Positions 24,731 to 38,600 of a DNA stretch of 64,000 nucleotides are shown piece by piece. The notes under the pieces are model-generated. The model was not told where the DNA came from. It ran no database searches and worked only from the letters and a program-made list of their open reading frames with translations. The stretch spans positions 15,664,854-15,728,853 of the forward strand of contig NC_045147.1 in the NCBI RefSeq assembly GCF_008831285.2, written 5' to 3'. Origin of the DNA: Nymphaea colorata (Eukaryota > Streptophyta > Magnoliopsida > Nymphaeales > Nymphaeaceae). Position 1 is the stretch's first letter, and every line of letters begins with the position of its first letter. A program made the translations under genes and the position numbers.

Positions 24731-27700
24731 TCATAGACGAGCAACATATGAATTTGCATGTGTCACGTATCTCACCCACCGATACGGATTGTGTGTCTTT
24801 GATTTCTTGGCGATCTGCAAATACCTTACCTGCATCCAACAAAACATCATCATCACATACAGCATATAAATTGGAAGTGCCAACTTAAAAAATTCGGCAA
24901 CAAGAACAGTCGCTCTCTTAAAACACTTCGGGTCCTGATCTCAGGACCCCTCTTACTGTCCAATCCCTCAGAGTCTCAGACTTATTACCACATCTCTCCC
25001 ATCCATGCCCAGGTTCAAGCGAGAAATGGATGGAAACGCTAAAAAACCCCTTCTCAGCTCCAGCATGCCAGTGGCTGCTTTTCTTATATTTGTGCTCAAG
25101 TAGCCTTCTTCTGGCCATGTTGTCCCATTTGTTAGACGCTTCTGATATTCCATCCATTTTCGAGCCAACCACCAACTAAAAAATGGCTGATTTACCTTCG
25201 ACATGAACAGTGCAGCCCAGCCAGTTGACTGGCCGGAAAACAGTTATCTATGACTTTTTAGGGTTTCGGCAATACTTTTAATGGGTTTCTCGACCAATTT
25301 CTGGCATTCTGCAGTAAATTGATTCCGCTTGGTTCATTTTCCAGCCATTTGTTGAGCTGAATTTGTAACTATTTCTCACAAAATCAGGAATAACAAAATT
25401 GTAGTCGTCTGCATACAATACAACCTGAGTTCGACCAACAAGGTTTGCAAAGAAAGACCGGCTTTCAGTCAAAATCTGCATTCCTAATCCCAGCTTTGGC
25501 ACCATCGCCAAACAAATGCCTTACTATTTGAGACCTTCCTTTTTCCCATTAGCAGCCAAGGCAGGAGTGTATGATCATACGAGAATAATTTAGTATACCC
25601 CCTTCTACACGCTATAGGGCATCTAAATTTCCCTGCCGCTAGCCGACATAAAACATGCCTTTCAGTTGCACAACTGAATTTGCAGAAACAAGTTAAAGAA
25701 CACAAACTATGGAATATCTTAAGCAAACAGTAAGTTTGCTTCAGAAAATCAACAGGCGTCATGCAAGAAAAAACTATCACCAGAAACTTACACATTCAGT
25801 AAGAACTAGCTAAACCAGTCAGTTACCTGAAGCCTGGAGGCATTGTACATTGGAATTGTGAAATTCATGCTCACTGGCCCAGCTTCCCTCATTATATTTG
25901 CTGTTCAGAAGCAAAATGCAATTAATATTAAAATTGCTTGTCACATTAGACTGTTAATGGAAAACAATAGGCACAGGAAGTTAGTATCTCACTTGTTTTC
26001 TCCCTACAAAACAATGGAAGGACAAAGGACAAATTCAAAATAAAGCAAACTTATGCCCACCATGTGATTCCTGTGACAATGTAAGTTTTGCACGCAAGGT
26101 ATGCTCCGATCCACCAACAATCTGGATAATTGTTACATATAGTCAGTAAAATACATAAAAAACCAGCTGCATAGGGAAGATAACTATGCATAACCAATCT
26201 CATCAGAACTGTAGAAAGGATCTTGCCTTTTTCAAGTTCCATTCAAGCTTTCTATTTGCCTCTTTAAAATCTGTAATTTGACCTATTGCACCAGGTTCCA
26301 GTTCGTAGCTAACCCTGAGGAAATAATAGTAAATTTAAGCAAGAGTTTTATTGGAGGACACAGCAAACCTAGAGGTGAAATAAACCTAAGCTTTAGTTTT
26401 CCAAGTCAATATGACTGAACTAAAAGAAGCATGATAGAGATGCAGAAAATCATTTCTTGAGCAGAACCTCGGCCCATGGACATCAGAGAATACAGTCCAT
26501 AGCTATAGAAAGGTGCAAGTCATGCATGACAAGGAGGCTCATGCACACCCATCTTGCCATTGGAATTAACATGACTGGAGGAAAAAAAAATATATAACAT
26601 GACAAAAAAAAATATGCAAACCCATTTTGTCATTGTAGTTTCCTTTGAGACCATGCAAGATACAAATGAACTTTAGCAACTTACAAAGAGATTGTGCCCC
26701 CTCAGAAAGCATGAGATAGAATTTTGCTTCTCTCAGCAAATTTCAAAGAAATTGCTCACTTTGACTATAGAAAAATGGGTGCCAATAATTATAGTTATTA
26801 TAATGTGTGAGAAGGAATATACTTATATCAACAAGATATTTTGCATATCACAGGATGTTGTATGATATGTACCATAATAAGGAAGAACGATAGAATACTT
26901 TCAGGGGCATATGGTTCCCTCCCATATTTGGTCCCTTTTCCACTGAAATCCTGTATTCTATGACCTGATGAAACATAAAGTATTGCAGAATACAAGCAAG
27001 CAGGAACACAAAAAGGGGCAGAACTTCCCCCTACTGAAGGGATGCCACTCTACCACACTCTTTATAGTGTTGCAGGAGGGCCATCTACAAATTTGGGGGA
27101 AAATAATGCAATTTGTGATCGTGTCATGAAGGAAGATTTTAGTAGTCCTTTTTGTGTAGCAGCCCATTTCATCCTCTAAAGTCAAAAGATTCATTTATTT
27201 CCATTATTATTGGGCTGCTTGACCAAATTATTAGTACTGAGTGGAATTCCTGCTTGTGCAACAAGTTTTTATGTTAACCAATGATTCATGGAACTAATAA
27301 TTAATTGAGCATGTAATTTTCTGATACATGTATGCATAGCATCATTTTTTTCTGCATTATGATCATTTAAATATTTTCTTCATTTTTCTATTTTGAAAAC
27401 TTCCAAAGAACATCAATGTTCTATGTCGATGCTACAGAATATCTCCTTTTGGGTTTGATCTAGACTGGTTGCAATATACAACTGACATTCAACTGAAGGA
27501 ATTACATGGATCACCATAAAAAATGCACTAGCAGCATAAATGATATATATAACCTTGTTGTGTAAGTTGGCAGTGGCATATGCACTGAAATTGTGTTTGC
27601 AGTTATGGTAGGCGAGAAATCAGCCCGTACTTTCAAAATTACTTCTGCCTGAAAATTAAAATGAAAGACCACGAAACTGATAAGAGACCTCTTTCTTTTC

Positions 27701-30700
27701 ACAAAAAAAGACATTACAGATCCAGAGTTTCTGGCCTTTAAATACTTGAAATTATGCAAACATGCCTTGAAAGATCCAGCTTCTTCGATAACAGCATTGA
27801 CCCGAAAGGGAGGCTTGAATTCCTGAGTCATACGATAGTTCATGACAGAAAATTCTCCATCAGGTGGTACCTGCAAAACTCAGAATAATAGAAATGTCTC
27901 TGAGTAAAGTGCAACACTAAGCAAATTATTAGCTCAACCTTTGAAGGAGGCCATCTAGATAACAAGCAGCAATTCAGAACCAAAAGATGCAGCATGATAA
28001 ACTTGAGTCTGGTTAGGACAGTAATGCACATAATGGGAGAATGGTGTTACAGGACTCCAATACACAAGCCATCATTCAAATGCCACAATCTACATGTCAA
28101 AGCAAGATATGATCCATTATCTATACTTGACAATCAGACCTTTCAGGCCTTTCAAAATGATCGCAACAAGTTGAATCAATTTCCAACTAAATACTAACCA
28201 GAGTCAAGGTCCTGTCCAAGTCAAAATTTTCAAGATGCACCGTCTCATGGAAATTACAGTCATCCAATACCACTGGCCCCACCCCAGCAGAACCACCGAA
28301 ACCTGAAACAACAAAAAATGGATACTGATGTACATGTGGAACATAGGTTTTACGAGAAAGTGCATTATTTAATTTAAGATGCTGCTAGTTTGGAGGCTAC
28401 CAATGCCAGGCATACCACCAATCTTTTTGTCGTACATGAGATACATTACTTCACAATGTTCACATATCTAAGGGCATCGCTGAAAAGAAAGAGAACTGAT
28501 GCATGTCCTTACATCTTTTCTTCACAGTTCAAGAGTGGACCTCAACTAAACTGGGTGTAACTGATATATGATTCTAGCTTGCCAGATTGTGCTAGCAATA
28601 TATGTCTCCTAATCTTTTGAGGAGGAAGGAGCTGTCATGCATATTTGCACTATTTCTCACCTTGAGCTCCACCAATAAAAAGTGCCATAATTACTGAAGA
28701 ATGGGCAGAAACATGCAGCCATTGTGCTTTCAAAAATCTTTCTGAAGGATTAAACTAGTTGAATGAGTGAAGAACCCCCGCGTGCAAAGAATTTTTTATC
28801 CCCATCTACTTAGTATAAACAAAGAAAACAAAAAGATTTTTTCTTGGTCATGGTATACCAGTAAGATAATAAATTAATAAGTTATCACTAGTTGAGCTAC
28901 AGTGCATACAGAATGGAATCAACATTAAGAGGGTAGGCAGGATCGACTGCATTTCTTAATGGGTGCATGCTTCAGCAACTAATGCAGACACAAGGCAAAA
29001 AATGATGCATACCATAGGCAGAACTTCCTCCCCTCCCAATGCTTAGCTCTTCATTAAGGGCAAGACGGATTTCTGGGTTTCCAGTAAGATAACTTTTCAT
29101 TTGAATGGTGCCATCAATCTCAGAAGTCAAGATATAACCCTGGCATCAAGAAATCAATTTATATGCTCTGTCTGAAACTCAGGTGAATAAGAGAAGGGAC
29201 CACAGGAGAAGAAAGAGTTAACCACTAATCAAATAATTGAAAAAAGGTGCAAGCAATATGACTATTGGTTTGCATGAATCAACATCTGACAAGTTCACAA
29301 AAGCATCAGGGGACAAGATGATGCCTCATTCATGTAAAATAGCATATCAGTTTGGCTGTTTAGATTTTGTACCAAAAGATAATGCTAGCAGTTATATTAA
29401 ACTTGCAGATAGATTGGAGGCATCACCAATGGGCATTTTGGTAAAGAGCATTTGTACAAAATTATGATGCTAGATTATAGGATACTTTTAAAAACTGAAT
29501 TGAGATAATTAACAACTTTCAGTGGGCAGCAAACTAGTTCCGGTTGGGGCTCCACTGAACTTTGTCACTACCATTTTTCCCAAAAACTCCTAAAATCAAG
29601 GACAAGAAAGGGGTTCAGCAGTGTGTCCAATTTATCATCTAAGATCTGGTGAGCGTTCATATGGATACCCTTTTCATTCCAACAGGAATTCACATTCGCC
29701 AAGACAACCACATATCCAGACACACTGTTAAATTGTGAAACATGCATAAGCATATGTATGCGTGTGCGCGTGTGCATGAGCAGGTATCCATGTGTCCTCA
29801 TATAGGCATGTCCGTCACCACACAAGGTTCCAAATTTAGAATAAAATACTTATTGGTTAAAAAAAAGAGTTACCCACATACCTGTGTGAGGACATGTACT
29901 CACATAAGAGACAGCCACATCTATTCACATACATCACACCCCTATCTAGTCACAAAATTTTTGCACTTTACTTGCTATTTAATACGTTAAATAGAAATGC
30001 CTTGTCAATAAGCACTAAGCACTAAATGACAAGATGAGATCCCCATGTGGTGAACCATCAAATACTTGTATAGTTAAATGTTTTCCAAAGGAAGGAACTG
30101 GCTGTTGATTAAGTTTGCTGCAGCCATGAGAGCACGAAACAATTTTGGTCCAGATAACAAAAGGACTTGATTGTCACAGTCTTTAGCCCTTTGAGTTAAT
30201 GCAATGTCAATTTTCAATGTAAATTTCAACCTAATAAATCATGAGTACATCCACCAGCTCTTGATCTCTACACCTCTATGGCTGGATTTTTTCTGAGGAA
30301 TGGTTCAAACAAAACATGACCTAGCTAGAAATACAGGAAAATACTTACACTTGAACTGAAAGTGACACTGATTTTCTCAATAATATCAACAAAGATTTCC
30401 TCTCTCTTTTTACCCCCAGGTTCATTGGCAACAACTGATTTTGTCACTGCTGTTCCTGGCATTCTTTTTGATCCATGCTGAGAAATACACATAGAACCAA
30501 ACAAATGAATACTTGAAGTTCGTAAAAAGATAGTCTTCAAGGTAGCCATTAATGAAGCCAATCACTATCCAAGCTCATAATTACCACAAAGATAGCTGCA
30601 GGACCAAGTGGTGGCAAACGTGCAGCATCAACCACAATTGGCTCATTGAAGATGTATGACTTCAATACCTCAGTAGAAGTAGTTTGTGGATAACCAAAGT

Positions 30701-33109
30701 CCTTGTGCAACAGAAGAAACCAATTACAAGACGTAACTTAAAACACCACTACACTAACTCAAACTGAAAATGGTAAAAAAGAAAATTATCCATCCTAAGT
30801 CACAAAGTCATCTCCCCTCCATCAATCAATTAATCTGCTTGGAAGCTGACTTTCGAAGGGAACTTATGAAATTGGAAAAACAAAACTGGCGGTTCCTTGA
30901 ATTCATTGACAGATGTTACCTCTAGAAGGTGGTTAATAATTACAAATTCTTGATTCCACTCATAGCCACAAACATTGCCGATAGTTAGAAAATATCCTGA
31001 TATTTAACCATTTAAACCAGCCATTACTGTCCAACAAGTATCCTGATATTTTCAAAATCATTGCCAAAAAGAAAAATATCATGATACAATTGCAATATCG
31101 TCCTGAGCCGTTCCCAATATTTACCTGAGAGTCTGAAACATTGAAAAAAGTCCTTTTTCATGATTTTTCAGTATGTGACTTTTTTTTTTTTTGCTTGTTT
31201 CTTTATGTTTTCAGAGAGTTTTTTTTACTTGTTTGATAATATTTTTAGAAGAAAAATACTAGAAAACCTATTATCTCAAAACCTTTTTTTGTCTTCTTAA
31301 CATTTTCCAACTTTTAAAGCTTCCTAAATTTCCTAATAGTTTCCTGATAAATTACTGAGAAAATTATTGGTGACTCTGTTTTGAGTGCAACATTGACCCA
31401 CTTCCAACTCAAATCCTCCTTATCTCATCCAACAGGTCGAAAAGAGATCATAAATGACACACTACCATAAAGGTAACATACTCATCTTCGGATTGCTTGA
31501 AATCAATATTTGCACCAGAATACTCATCCAATGACTTGAAAAGTACAACCAGACACGATCCTAGTTTTGCTTAGGTGAGCTGTAACGGTCGGAGTATCGC
31601 ATATGGGATCAAAGCAATGCTAAATATCATTGCTTCACTTCTAGATATATATGATGCGCTAACATTAATATTAAATAGCATCATCTTCTATTGCCATATT
31701 CCAATATCTCTTGTTTCAAAATGATTAATTAACCAACGGACAACATCCTGGCAAGGTGGACAGACACAAAGGAAGTTCGAGGATTTGATTCCAAAGTATT
31801 GTAAAAATGAACAAAAGAAAAATCTGAGAACAAGTGCTTACGATAACTTCATCTAACAGCTCATACACAAGAACAAAATTTTTTCTCAGCGATTCCTCAC
31901 TGAGCACACCAAGATAATCTTTGATGACACGAGCAATCCTTTGCAATAGCTCCAAAACAAGAGAAGGAGACACATTGACCCTTGTTGTAGCAACAAACAG
32001 CAAGCCAGCCACCTTTACATGAATATAATTTACACCATCCAAATTCTGCAAAGGAAAAAGATAAAATTAAAAAGGACATCAAGAAGTCAGGTACAGGCAT
32101 TTCAATTCAACATCATTACATTGTAAATTGGATGAAAATATAATGTCTGATAACCAACGACATATATAGACCGACCTGTCGGACTCCTTATATGGCTAAT
32201 TATGTAATCATAGGACACCAAGGAGTACGACTACGAACTAACTATTAAAGCAGGAATAATATTTCTCACTTTATGCTTGGCTAGAGAATTGCATTTAGAA
32301 AGCATTCCATATCAGAAAGGTTTTGAAATAAGAACAAAACTTACAAGTACCCACACCATTGAAAGAAAGAAAAATATAAATCCTCAAAAACAGTTCTCCT
32401 TGGGTTAGAAAACAGGGGAAGAGAGAGAGCGGAATGGCGGAGATAGGTTACTTCAGTTTAAGGAGCAGTCGAGCTCAAATTCTCCAGTCACCAAGGACTC
32501 TGAACCAGCGGGATCGAAATTCACAAGGAAGGAAGGAGACACAGAAGAAGACAAGGATAACAAGCGAAGTAACGGAAACGAAAACCTGGAAGAGAAAAAC
32601 AGTAATAACCGTTCCCCACACCAAGGACGTCCGCTAAAAAACGGCCTTTCAGTGAAGGGATACCTACAAAGACAGGGGGTGCCTCCTCGCCTTCGTCTCC
32701 CTTCCAAAACTTGACTTTGCGAAAGAAAACCTCTGCGCTCCCTTTCTGCACTTCACCGCGATCTGCATTGCCATAAAAAACAGAGGACCTTTAACTCAAT
32801 CGGTATTCGATAGACACGAAATTGAAGTTCAAACTACGCGGAAAATGAATTCAACGCCTCATTTCCACGAGAAGCACTCAGATCCCTAATTGTTCCTCCA
32901 AGTAAAAAGATAATCACTACGCACAAGTTGCAAGTTTGTGATCAGGGGGTCAAAATGATAAGACGAACCCTAGATACACGAGAGCAGGCGGTTATCAAGA
33001 AGAAAAATAGAAAGGAAAGAGCAAACAAAAGGAAAGGGTCGTGGAACTCACAATCGCGGAAGACGATGTTATCTCCCCTCTGAGATAATACGAAGAATTG
33101 ACAGATCAT
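24731..33109 (-). CDS. AP4M: AP-4 complex subunit mu
   Basis: Thirteen exons on the minus strand: 33052-33109, 32668-32762, 31842-32045, 30585-30701, 30349-30477, 29013-29139, 28199-28302, 27766-27870, 27554-27648, 26227-26314, 26061-26121, 25827-25900, 24731-24829. They join to 451 residues, the length of the Arabidopsis protein as I recall it. It is the medium subunit of the AP-4 adaptor, which selects cargo (in plants, vacuolar sorting receptors) at the trans-Golgi network. Residues 1 to about 140 form the longin-like domain (FFVLSQRGDNIVFRD at the start); residues about 180-451 form the mu homology domain (EIFVDIIEKISVTFSSSGYI, ELEPGAIGQITDFKEANRKL, ending YNPYRWVRYVTHANSYVARL). Introns 8 and 10 use GC donors (AAG|GCATGT and AAG|GCAAGA). 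The start is the ATG that begins the conserved N-terminus, with Cys at residue 3. Confidence 0.95.
29750..29778. repeat. 29-base alternating purine-pyrimidine tract in AP4M intron 5
   Basis: From GCATATGTATGC through CGTGTGCGCGTGTGCATG every base alternates purine and pyrimidine, with a CG/TG-rich core. Such tracts can adopt left-handed Z-DNA. It sits inside the intron between exons 5 and 6 of AP4M; no function is evident. Confidence 0.85.
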
Positions 33110-33685
33110 GGTGCCCCTCCTCCGGTGACGAGGTCCGGCGGCCGTTTTCCCGGTAAAGTCCAAGGCGAATTGGCGGGCAACGGGCGTGGAGACGCGCAGA
33201 CGTAGATGCCCATCACAGGAGCGCAAGTGGGTCGGGTTTTAAGATTCAAACTAGGACCCGAACCGTACTAACTCAATTACCAAGTCGGCCGCGTCGGATT
33301 CAGGTCAGATCCAAATTCTATTGTATTCGACTTTATCGGATTTTAGATACTCGAATTTGGATCTGGTCTCAGATTTACACTCTAATTTTTATGACCAAAT
33401 TCAGATCCAACTATCAAAGCAGATCTTTTATCAGGTCCCAGTAGGATACCAGACCAATTTTTGAATCGTTTATGAAAATGCCTACCAAATTTGGATCCAT
33501 TTGGTAACTGAATCCAGTTTCCTCTACCAGATTTGGCTAAATGAATTTGAAGTTGGAATGGTAATCAAATATATCCAATCCATTTACAATATTTCAGCCG
33601 TTTGTTCTTGAAGCCTTAATTTGGATCTGACAATTGAAGCTTGTCTCAACTGAAGTGCACGTTGCCTCATACAACCAATGTTAAG

Positions 33686-34102
33686 TGGGGCTGCCTAATG
33701 AGTCGAGCCAGCAGGAGCTCAAGCTCGACTCCAACTTGCTCATTAAAACTCGACTTGTTTATAAATGAGTCAAGCTCGAGTTCAAATGTAACCTCGAAAT
33801 GTAAAACGAGTGAAGCTTGGGCTGTAAAAATTTGACTCGTTCAAACTTCAAGGGCTTGACTACACAATAAATATTGAATTTATAATGAGAAAATATACTA
33901 GGTTAATCGAGTTACAAAAAAAAAAAACATACTTAACATAAATGAGTTAAACGAGTTGAGTTTGAGCTCAATGTTGTATTGTCAAGTCGAGCTTGAGCAT
34001 GTTCCATTGAACTCGACTCAAGTTCAGTAGAGTTCAAACTTTAGTTTTTTTTTTTTGTCAAGTCAAGCTCGAGTTGGCTCAACTCAGCTCGTGTGCAGCC
34101 CT
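33686..34102. mobile_element. GAGCTCGAG-rich MITE-like element, copy 2
   Basis: Left end TGGGGCTGCCTAATGAGTCG and right end CAGCTCGTGTGCAGCCCTA are near-inverse. The interior has the same GAGTCAAGCTCGAGTT and GAGTTAAACGAGTTGAG motifs as copies at 23093 and 62095, in the same order. Flanking octamers ATGTTAAG and ATTTTAAT agree at six of eight positions, as expected for an aged 8-bp duplication. Confidence 0.65.
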
Positions 34103-34359
34103 AATTTTAATTTTAAGAGAAAAAACTTACGATGCTAGCATTATTATCCATGGTGTGTTTTCCAAGTCTACATAAATTTTAGAGCCAGACAGTGGAACTG
34201 TTCCAATTGCTACCAACATTTATAGTTGCCTACCATCATAGTCTGGGACATGCCTTGAAAAGGTTTCGGATGTTCATTTTTTTTTAGGGTACACCAAAGA
34301 TCTCGAAATTTCAAAGACATCTAATACTGGTTGGAAGGTATGGAGTTGTGAAAGTGATT

Positions 34360-34510
34360 ACCATTTGGCAATAAAAACATTAGCACAATATTTCATGAAT
34401 CTGTTTCAAAGATTATAACAAATTTATGAAACATTAATAAGACAGATTAATAGAATATTGTCTTAACATTCATGTTGTCAAACACACTATGAGGGGCTAT
34501 TTGACAAAAG
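34360..34510. mobile_element. TTTGGCAATA-type MITE-like segment, copy 1
   Basis: The segment begins AGTGATTACCATTTGGCAAT and ends in a near inverse (ATGTTGTCAAACACACT). Its interior carries ATATTTCATGAATCTGT, which also appears in similar segments near 55404-55567 and 56930-57070. The borders are approximate and no clear target duplication was found. Confidence 0.4.
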
Positions 34511-35501
34511 TAACAAACCTTTATTATTTCATATATTGCAATGTTTTATGAATCTGTCCCATTTATGCTTCGGGACCTACCAAAAAGCCAGCTTACAATT
34601 ATATATTTAAATTTCAGGCAAGGTCATGAACGGCAGAAAATAAGTGCTGCCACTGTTTCTTTTAATTTATTACTGTTACATACATGTGTAAATTGCAAAA
34701 CAAGCACTATATAGATTTGGTACGCACAAGTTCATTTTTTTTTTCTCATGATCTGCCATTATGTTGTGTCGGTACGTTAGGATGCTGATTTATTGTCAAT
34801 TTTTTTCAAACCATGCCAAGCGTATAACAACTTATATATGTTATAGAACATAAACATAAAAGTCCTAACATTGTTAGAGCCCTGTTTCTTTCAAAATAAT
34901 CTGCCTCTCAGATTCTGACGAGGATTATGTCCTGGCTCAATCAATCACCTTGCTTCCCAACAATTGTCAACTAAGACCCCCACAATGCTTTCAATCAATA
35001 ACGCCCCAAATAGGACAATCTTCCAGTCTTCACTCTTCAGTTGCGCTCATTTTGGTTACAAATAAAAAAAAGTATAAATCTTGGTTTGATCAGGCACATA
35101 ATTGCAAATTGAGAAAGAACTGCAGAAGTCAAATTTCAAAGATTATCAGCTGCGGTTGCAAATGCAAAACGAAAAAAATATTGCGTTTGGATTCCCGGTT
35201 CATCCTAAGCATAAAAAAATCACACGAATGAGATTGCAATCAAGCATAAGGGGGCTTCTTTACATAACAAAGTAAGCCAAATTCATTGGAAAGAATTGTA
35301 TTTTACAGACTCTTATCATATCAAAAAGATCAAGTTTAGTTGCCCCCCATTGTATCTAGTAGATTAGTCCATGGGAGATATAGCTCACCCACCGCCAGGC
35401 GTATAACTGTCTTGATAACTTTTCTGCAGCAAGTACGTCGTACTTGTGTCATTTAAAGTAGAAAGGCCCTTCACGTTTTACTACATAGGGCATGCTGCCG
35501 T

Positions 35502-35592
35502 GCATCATAGACATGAAATACCATGCACGTTTAGTTTGCTCTCATGGACATCAGCGTCTTCTGATCATGTCAAGAACATTCTCACGAATCCA
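35502..35592 (-). pseudogene. duplicated copy of the FAP2 C-terminal coding segment
   Basis: This stretch is a diverged direct copy of 35594-35688, which holds the last codons, the stop and the adjacent 3' sequence of the FAP2-like gene. Read on the minus strand it gives RENVLDMIRRR and a stop, parallel to GENVADIIKRC and a stop in the functional copy. It abuts the functional copy and would lie in the 3' UTR of the transcript. It cannot be translated as part of the protein unless the upstream stop is bypassed by splicing. Confidence 0.85.
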
Positions 35593-35645
35593 AGCATCAT
35601 AGTCATGAAATCTGTATCAAGCACGTCAAGTTTCTTGTATGCACA

Positions 35646-38600
35646 TTAACATCTTTTGATGATGTCGGCAACATTCTCACCAATCTCCTTCTTTGCCTGA
35701 ACTGAAACTGGTATGTCCCCTATATACATGCTGAAAAATGCTCCTGTGATTGAAGACAAAATACTTTGAAACGAACAATCCAGAGGTTAAAAACAAGACA
35801 AGAATGTGGACCAAGTTGATGTACCTGTTACATTTTGAGTGATCTAACTAGTTTAATTGCCAAGATAATTTTTTTCAATAACGACGGTTTTTCACTTTTC
35901 TTAGCCATTACTCAGTGTAAAGCCATAAACATGCTTACTTAATTTTCTTAGTACTTCACTTGCATTCAGATTTTTCTAGGGAAACTGGATTAAATGGATT
36001 GAACAGTATAGGGAAAATAAAGCTCACTGCATAAATCCTTGCTTTGGACAGCCCCAATCTGTTTCCCACCAACTGCAATTGATAAGTTTAATGTAAGAAT
36101 CTCTTACTGTAGAGGGGAAAAAATAAAAAATTACAGATTGACTTAGATAACCACTTACACTCTGTTATGAGTTGCCCATCTGTGGTTTGACGGAAATCAA
36201 TCGTCGTCCCCTAAAATGATATTGATTGTTAATTTCTCTATTCCTTTTGCAGGAACCCCAGATGACAAAGGAAAGGAAAGGAAATTACAGTGGATAGCTG
36301 TATATCACGAGGAAATTGTGAACCAAATAGTCTCAGGCAATCTACATCAGCATCTGGATTCATCTTTTAAAATATATAAAGCTAGTCAGGATAAACCTCA
36401 GTCGAGCAATATTTGTGGGAGATACATCGCATGTGTATGTGTTTATATACCTTCAGCAAACGATTCCTGAGAGATCTTTCAAACACACTGCAATAAAAAA
36501 CAGAAACATGATGATGAACAAATATCCTTTTAATCACCAATCAGGAAGAAAATGAATGGCTGATAAACTTCCAACTTTATCTATCTTTTCCTTCTTTTAG
36601 GATGGGGTAGAGGGTAGAAGGAATGGGTTTGTTTGCAATGGGAGAGAGGAGGCACGTCAACCAGGATGAGCCCTCGGCAGCATACACTTAAATTATAGGA
36701 AAGTAGACCTGCCCCTTAAAGCCTATCCGTACTTCATGAGCTTGCATGAAGCATCTCCTGAGACATATAGGGCCTTCAATATTGCTTATAATTTACATAA
36801 AATATAAATAACCAGTCTCACACACTCTCGCTAGCAGGCAACTCTTTCCCTCTTTAGTTAGATCTTATGCTAATCATCCCCAATGTCTCTCTTTCTTCCA
36901 GAAGAGATGTCAACTTGTAGGAGCAAATAAATGGAGAGTATAAGTTTTCTGCTGTTAGGATTCATAAGGTACATGTCCCTGATGCGATATTTGCATCACC
37001 AATGTCGTCAACATCCTTCTACTATACTTGTCCTACCATCAGCATGTTAAATGAGGATGGCTGCTACACAGTCTTGTACAACCTTCAAGCTCTACACCCT
37101 CAACAACCAAGTTCCCAACCTCTCATGGTCTCACTTCTCACGTTCCTCATCATCTTATTTTTTCCTTTTCCTTGTGATATGTAAGTACGGTACAATGAAC
37201 AAAATTTAACTTAAACAGAAACCATAAGTTACATAAATTGATCATTACTGATTAGTACCCTATGTAAACTTACATTCTCCCAATCAACAATTTCATGTTA
37301 AACGAATAATACTCTTCTAACCAGCACCTTGTCATCAGTATAGATGCAGAAATAATTCCCTCAAATTTTCAAGGTTTAAATATGCATCCAGGATCCAGCT
37401 ATTTATTCATACGGAAGCAGGCATCGGTCACTTACGTCTGCACAGTGCTCATTTTCAGATAGTTGCAGCTAACCACAAGCCTAACAGTCATATCAATATC
37501 CGCCCTGAAAAAGCAAAAGGATGTCATCAGCTGAATAAAACAAGCATCCAAGGGGCACATGCAGATGCATGTACCGTGATGAAACACACACACATGCACC
37601 AGGTCAGGTTTAAACATATTTTTATTCTAGTGCTTAATTTTATGTGATAATAAGAAACACAAACATTTTAGGATGACTATAATACAATGCATATACCTGC
37701 AAGGAAGCTGGGAAGAAACTCACTTTTCTAGATCTTGGTCACCCATTTAGCACCCATTAATTGTATGTCAATGATAGGAAAAGAATAGAAAGTCTATCAT
37801 GGCATACGAAGGCTGCCTTCTAGCATCAATGCAAGTAAAAACCTTAGATGACTACATCCAAATACAAGAGACTTATGGACACCAAGAAGATGGAAAAAAA
37901 AAAACATTAGAGAAGCACCTGAGAAGGTCCTGCAGAAATTCTTCATGCCCCTTGAGTTCATCAACAGGCACACATGCATACTTCTGACCCAATTTTTTAC
38001 AGACCGAACCAGGGTGAACATCTGGACAAAATAGTAACAATAATAATATAAGCACACGGACAACGATCTGTACTTGCAGATTTAGTAAAACTTATGCAGA
38101 TCATGCTGCCCATAGCAGATTGAATTAGAGAGCAGGAAGTGTTCATTTCCGAAGATGAAAAAAATTCAACTGCTTCCAAGTGCAGATCAATACTCACATA
38201 AACCAAAAGCATAAACCTTTAACTTCTTCACTTTGATCACTTTCATGCTCCTTGAGCCAACTCCCACAAGTACCTGCACTAGAAGGAAAGGATGAAAAAT
38301 TCAAACCTGGACACCCTGAGTGAGGGATAAAGAAACAGAGGATGGAAATGCCAAAAGAACAATTTTGAAAGCCTAGAACATTTTTCAATGAGAACATGCT
38401 GCACCTAGCCAGAAACATCCATGATTCCACGATACAACAGAAGCACTAACAAACATGAGCACTGCAAGTCATCACATTTAAAGGGGTTGATAGTGTAAAA
38501 ACGTAGTTCTCCATCATGGAACAACTCCAGAAATGAAATCTCAAGGAAAGACAATTAACAATACAAGAATAAAAAAAAATACAGCAGTAACAGCAAAAGG

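Larger units (their letters stand above)
33110..35645. other. intergenic: AP4M promoter side and FAP2 3' side
   Basis: GC-rich DNA directly upstream of AP4M (to about 33240) is its promoter or leader. About 33290-33580 is rich in GGATCTGA/CAGATCC/AAATTTGGATC motifs in both orientations, suggesting a degenerate palindromic repeat. The TIR element at 33686-34102 and a MITE-like segment at about 34360-34510 follow, then the duplicated FAP2 tail at 35502-35592. No further exon was found. Confidence 0.55.

Noticed and set aside
24930-24949. Perfect 9-base inverted repeat GGGTCCTGA/TCAGGACCC in the region of AP4M intron 12
   Set aside because: Short palindromes of this size occur by chance in 64 kb and nothing around it suggests a function.
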